7,368 nucleotides of DNA from an uncultured Collinsella sp. (GTDB lineage Bacteria; Actinomycetota; Coriobacteriia; Coriobacteriales; Coriobacteriaceae). How positions within the stretch are numbered: the stretch's first letter is position 1; every line of letters starts with the position of its first letter. Below the pieces are notes generated by a model. That model worked only from the letters and a program-made list of their open reading frames with translations, was not told the origin of the DNA and did no database searches. The stretch covers positions 1 through 7,368 of the forward strand of contig URKV01000090.1 of NCBI GenBank assembly GCA_900548565.1, in the 5' to 3' direction. A program made the translations under genes and the position numbers. Positions 5,120-7,368 of the stretch are shown in pieces.

Positions 5120-6424
5120 CTACTTGCGCAGCGGCTTGGGCAGCGGGATGCCGGCGGCGATGACGGCCGCGATAATCATGCAGACGATACCCTTGAGTGG
5201 GAAACACATAAGCAGCAGGCCCACAACCATGACAGGCTGGCGCATGACGGCGCCCATCGTCGATGCCGTGCAGACGGCGACGCAAAAGACCGGATCTGCG
5301 CCGGTGAGGATGGCAAGGCCATAGCCCAGGCTTACGCCCGAGAAGATAACGGGGAAGAAGTGGCCGCCGCGCCAACCAAGGTTGATGAGGGCGGGCGTCA
5401 GCATGGCCTTAACAAGACCGGTCGCGATAAGCACGCCGGCGGGAATGGTGAGGTAGGTCTCCATAAGTACATCGGCCTGGGTCTCGCCGGCAAACATGGT
5501 GTAGGGCAAGACCGTGCCGCAGATGGCGAGCGCCAGACCAGCCAGCATGGCCTTGACGACAGGACGCTCCCCTATTGCATGGGACAGCGCCTCGCTCGCG
5601 TGCTCCGAGACAAAGTACAGCCAGCCGCAAACGGTGCCAACCAACGCCAGCGGGATGAGCCAGGCAAGCTCCAGGTTGCCCACCTCGGCGGCCTCGAACC
5701 TGGGCATGCCCATGCCGCCGCCCACAAGTTGGCCAAGCAGCAGGTAGGTGCCCAGACCGCCAGCGATCGCGATACCGTAGACCACAGTCTTCTGTGCCTT
5801 GGGCAGCTTGATGGTGATCTCGCCGGACGCGGACCCATCGTCGGCGTCTTCGCCCTGGCCGTCGGCGCTACCGGCGAGCGGCGCCACAAAGCCAAAGACG
5901 GGCGCGGTAAAGAGCGCCGTCAGCGCGGCCTGGGTGCCCAGCAGCGTGAGCTCCCTAAACTCGGCGCCAAAGCGGCGCATGCGGTCGCCGACCCAGCTGC
6001 ACAGACCCGCGATAACGCCGGTCAGGCCGGCCTCCGGTCCAATACTTCCGCCAAACAGCAGCGGCAGCAATGCCGCGAGCGAAAGCCTGCCCAGATTGTC
6101 ATACGGGTAGCGCCCATCTTGCTTAACCTTAGCCATCACCTGGTTGAGGTCGTCGGTCTTGGTGCCCGTAAGCTTTTCGTATAGACCGATCAGCAGGCCG
6201 CCCAGCAGGCAGACAAAAAACGGATACGGCAGAAAACCGAACGGGCCGCTGGCGAGTTCGGGCGACGCCGCGCCCAGCATGTGGGGGATCTCGGTCCACA
6301 GATAGTCGATACCGTGCTCCATCGCAAAAAAGAACAGCCAGACCGCGGCACCTGCGAACGCACCGGTCACGGCAACGCTAACTAAAAACAGCGCGCGGTT
6401 TGTGGGTTTGGCAAGGTTGTCCAT
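5120..6424 (-). CDS. ClC-family chloride channel / anion transporter
   Basis: A 434-residue polytopic membrane protein of the ClC family, which moves chloride or other halides as a channel or a proton-coupled antiporter. The gating motif is GGSIGPEAGL (125-134), with Glu131 at the place of the gating glutamate of the G(K/R)EGP motif. The second anion-binding motif is GWRGGHFFP (350-358). Two usual features are missing: I find no GSGIP selectivity loop before the gating motif, and the 'APxxGxxxxxEE' block reads APVFGFVAPLAG (174-185), without the acidic pair that holds the internal proton glutamate of E. coli ClC. An acidic loop (186-202) follows at once. The GPEAG form resembles distant ClC members such as YfeO, so it may be such a paralogue and not a classical Cl-/H+ antiporter. 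The start has GGGAGGA six bases upstream. Confidence 0.92.
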   Translation of the reverse strand: MDNLAKPTNRALFLVSVAVTGAFAGAAVWLFFFAMEHGIDYLWTEIPHMLGAASPELASGPFGFLPYPFFVCLLGGLLIGLYEKLTGTKTDDLNQVMAKVKQDGRYPYDNLGRLSLAALLPLLFGGSIGPEAGLTGVIAGLCSWVGDRMRRFGAEFRELTLLGTQAALTALFTAPVFGFVAPLAGSADGQGEDADDGSASGEITIKLPKAQKTVVYGIAIAGGLGTYLLLGQLVGGGMGMPRFEAAEVGNLELAWLIPLALVGTVCGWLYFVSEHASEALSHAIGERPVVKAMLAGLALAICGTVLPYTMFAGETQADVLMETYLTIPAGVLIATGLVKAMLTPALINLGWRGGHFFPVIFSGVSLGYGLAILTGADPVFCVAVCTASTMGAVMRQPVMVVGLLLMCFPLKGIVCMIIAAVIAAGIPLPKPLRK

Positions 6425-6463
6425 CGGGTCCTCCCGCGGTCAAAGTCGACATAATTACGTTTT

Positions 6464-6469
6464 ATTGTA
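6464..6469 (-). promoter_or_regulatory. Candidate -10 box for the ClC gene
   Basis: The minus strand reads TACAAT, 39 bases before the ClC start codon and within the 125-base gap after the LOG gene. The nearest -35-like hexamer is TTGTCT (6485-6490), with a short 15-base spacer, so the call is tentative. It would let the ClC gene be transcribed independently of the LOG gene. I see no intrinsic terminator between them. Confidence 0.35.
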
Positions 6470-6549
6470 GAGCGAGCGTTGCCCAGACAAGCCAACCATC
6501 TGCGCCACAAACGGCACCATTGGAAGTCATAGTGGGGCAGGCTCAAGAC

Positions 6550-7083
6550 TTATCCGTTGATAATCGAGACAATCTCGCGCAAATCGTCGGCAAAGTAGAT
6601 GCCTTGCTGGCGCCTCGGGCTCGAAAGCCCCTTATCAATCATGTGCCCGAGCAGCGCCTTGAGGTCGTTGTAGTAACCGTCAAGGTTATACAGGATGCAC
6701 GGAGCACTCAGGTGCCCCAACGACACCGCGGACATGACCTCGGCAATCTCCTCGAGCGTGCCCGTCCCACCGGGAAAGGCAATGAACGCATCGCCGAGCT
6801 CAATCATCTTGGCCTTGCGCTCGGCCATATCGCTCGTCGCGATGAGGTCATCGATGCCGTCGTGCTGAAACTCGGCCTCTATAAAAAAGCTCGGCTCAAC
6901 ACCCGTCACGTGTCCACCTGCCTCGAGTACGCTATCGGCGAGCGCGCCCATCAGGCCCGATTTGGACCCGCCGTATACCAGCGCGTGCCCGTTGGAGCCA
7001 ATCCAGTTGCCCAGCTCTTGCACCGCAGGTAGAAACGCCGGGTCATTGCCGACGCTGGCGCCCAGGTATACCGTGATATTCAT
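6550..7083 (-). CDS. LOG-family protein (TIGR00730-type Rossmann fold)
   Basis: A 177-residue cytoplasmic protein of the LOG/lysine-decarboxylase-like family. Characterised members hydrolyse nucleoside 5'-monophosphates, releasing a base (a cytokinin in plants) and ribose 5-phosphate. Visible motifs are a glycine-rich N-terminal strand-turn (VYLGAS, 5-10), YGGSKSGLMGALAD (37-50), ERK with Arg89, and the family signature PGGTGTLEE (104-112) with Glu112. Arg89 and Glu112 match the catalytic pair of the family, so the enzyme should be active. Length is normal. ATG at 7083 has GAGGGGG seven bases upstream. A partial membrane-protein gene ends 36 bases upstream on the same strand, so the two may be cotranscribed. 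The physiological substrate in bacteria is often unknown; older 'lysine decarboxylase' labels for this family are misleading. Confidence 0.93.
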   Translation of the reverse strand: MNITVYLGASVGNDPAFLPAVQELGNWIGSNGHALVYGGSKSGLMGALADSVLEAGGHVTGVEPSFFIEAEFQHDGIDDLIATSDMAERKAKMIELGDAFIAFPGGTGTLEEIAEVMSAVSLGHLSAPCILYNLDGYYNDLKALLGHMIDKGLSSPRRQQGIYFADDLREIVSIING

Positions 7084-7119
7084 ATTCAGTCCCCCTCGTC
7101 GTGACGCGCGGCGCCCGTT

Positions 7120-7320
7120 CTAGCGTTGGCGTCGGCGATATTCGCGCACACGGCGCGACAGGTCGGCGAGCTCGTCACGATCGAGCTCTTCCAAATGCTC
7201 CAGATCGTCCATAAAGCGCGCCATGGTGTCCTTTTGGCGCAGCTTGATGAGCGTATTGCAGTAGTTCACCGCCACACCCGTGAGCATGGCAATGTAGAAG
7301 ATGCTGATGACGCTCAGGAC
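7120..7320 (-). CDS. Unrecognised membrane-anchored protein, 5' end missing
   Basis: Only the C-terminal 66 residues are present; the gene enters from beyond the contig end at 7320. The five residues Met-Tyr-Lys-Arg-Gln that appear to start this frame are adapter-encoded and do not belong to it. The genomic part opens with a hydrophobic stretch, VLSVISIFYIAMLTGVAV, that is probably the last transmembrane helix. It continues into a highly charged, probably helical tail with the acidic run DDLEHLEELDRDELADL and ends in the basic RRVREYRRRQR. The layout suggests a membrane protein with a cytoplasmic tail. I do not recognise the family. It ends 36 bases before the LOG gene, so an operon is likely. 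Confidence 0.75.
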   Translation of the reverse strand, partial: VLSVISIFYIAMLTGVAVNYCNTLIKLRQKDTMARFMDDLEHLEELDRDELADLSRRVREYRRRQR

Positions 7321-7368
7321 CTGTCTCTTATACACATCTCCGAGCCCACGAGACTCCTGAGCATCTCG
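7321..7368 (-). other. Nextera i7-side sequencing adapter (synthetic)
   Basis: Not biological. The order is the Tn5 mosaic end CTGTCTCTTATACACATCT (7321-7339), CCGAGCCCACGAGAC (7340-7354), the 8-base index TCCTGAGC (7355-7362, known to me as Nextera N704) and the first six bases of the P7 tail. Real sequence ends at 7320. Confidence 0.98.

Noticed and set aside
5117..6184. Long plus-strand open frame of 355 codons opposite the ClC gene
   Set aside because: Its composition is hydrophilic, repetitive and rich in Ala, Gly, Arg and His, without any motif, while the opposite strand encodes a clear ClC membrane protein.
6400..7032. Plus-strand open frame of 210 codons opposite the LOG gene
   Set aside because: It is the shadow of the LOG gene, whose catalytic motifs and ribosome-binding site are on the minus strand.
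30..7339. Inverted Tn5 mosaic ends suggesting a transposon spanning the window
   Set aside because: The 19-bp ends are directly joined to Illumina index and primer sequences, and no transposase is present. They are library adapters.

Overview
This is a 7.37 kb contig. About 7.27 kb (49-7320) is bacterial DNA, and both ends are Illumina Nextera library adapters that should be trimmed (1-48 and 7321-7368). The bacterial part is GC-rich and densely coding, with mostly GC-ending codons, clear Shine-Dalgarno sites and occasional GTG starts. Gene content and protein style suggest a host-associated actinobacterium of the Coriobacteriia (Collinsella-like). That placement is inferred from style and was not tested by search.

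Layout. 49-1427 (-) is the N-terminal ~460 codons of peptide chain release factor 3 (prfC), cut at its 3' end by the contig boundary. Then comes a 470-base non-coding region between divergent genes. It carries an unusual array of six 15-bp arms in strictly alternating orientation, one every 40 bp (1572-1786), followed by a promoter with operator-like palindromes. 1898-3878 (+) is a three-gene operon: a YtrA-type GntR repressor, an ABC ATPase and an ABC-2 type permease; the last two overlap by 4 bases. A 271-base gap with small hairpins precedes an EamA/DMT transporter (4150-5025, +), which is convergent with a ClC-family chloride channel/transporter (5120-6424, -). Upstream of the ClC gene on the same strand are a LOG-family nucleotide phosphoribohydrolase (6550-7083, -) and the C-terminal 66 residues of an unrecognised membrane-anchored protein (7120-7320, -), cut by the contig end.

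How the genes fit together. The repressor probably controls its own operon through palindromes overlapping its -10 box, with the ABC pair exporting or responding to an unknown compound, as in other ytrA-type modules. The LOG gene and the partial membrane gene lie 36 bases apart and probably share a transcript. prfC, the EamA gene and the ClC gene look like independent units. The most unusual element is the 40-bp-phased alternating inverted-repeat array between prfC and the repressor operon. It fits no standard feature type and is the main candidate for something undescribed.
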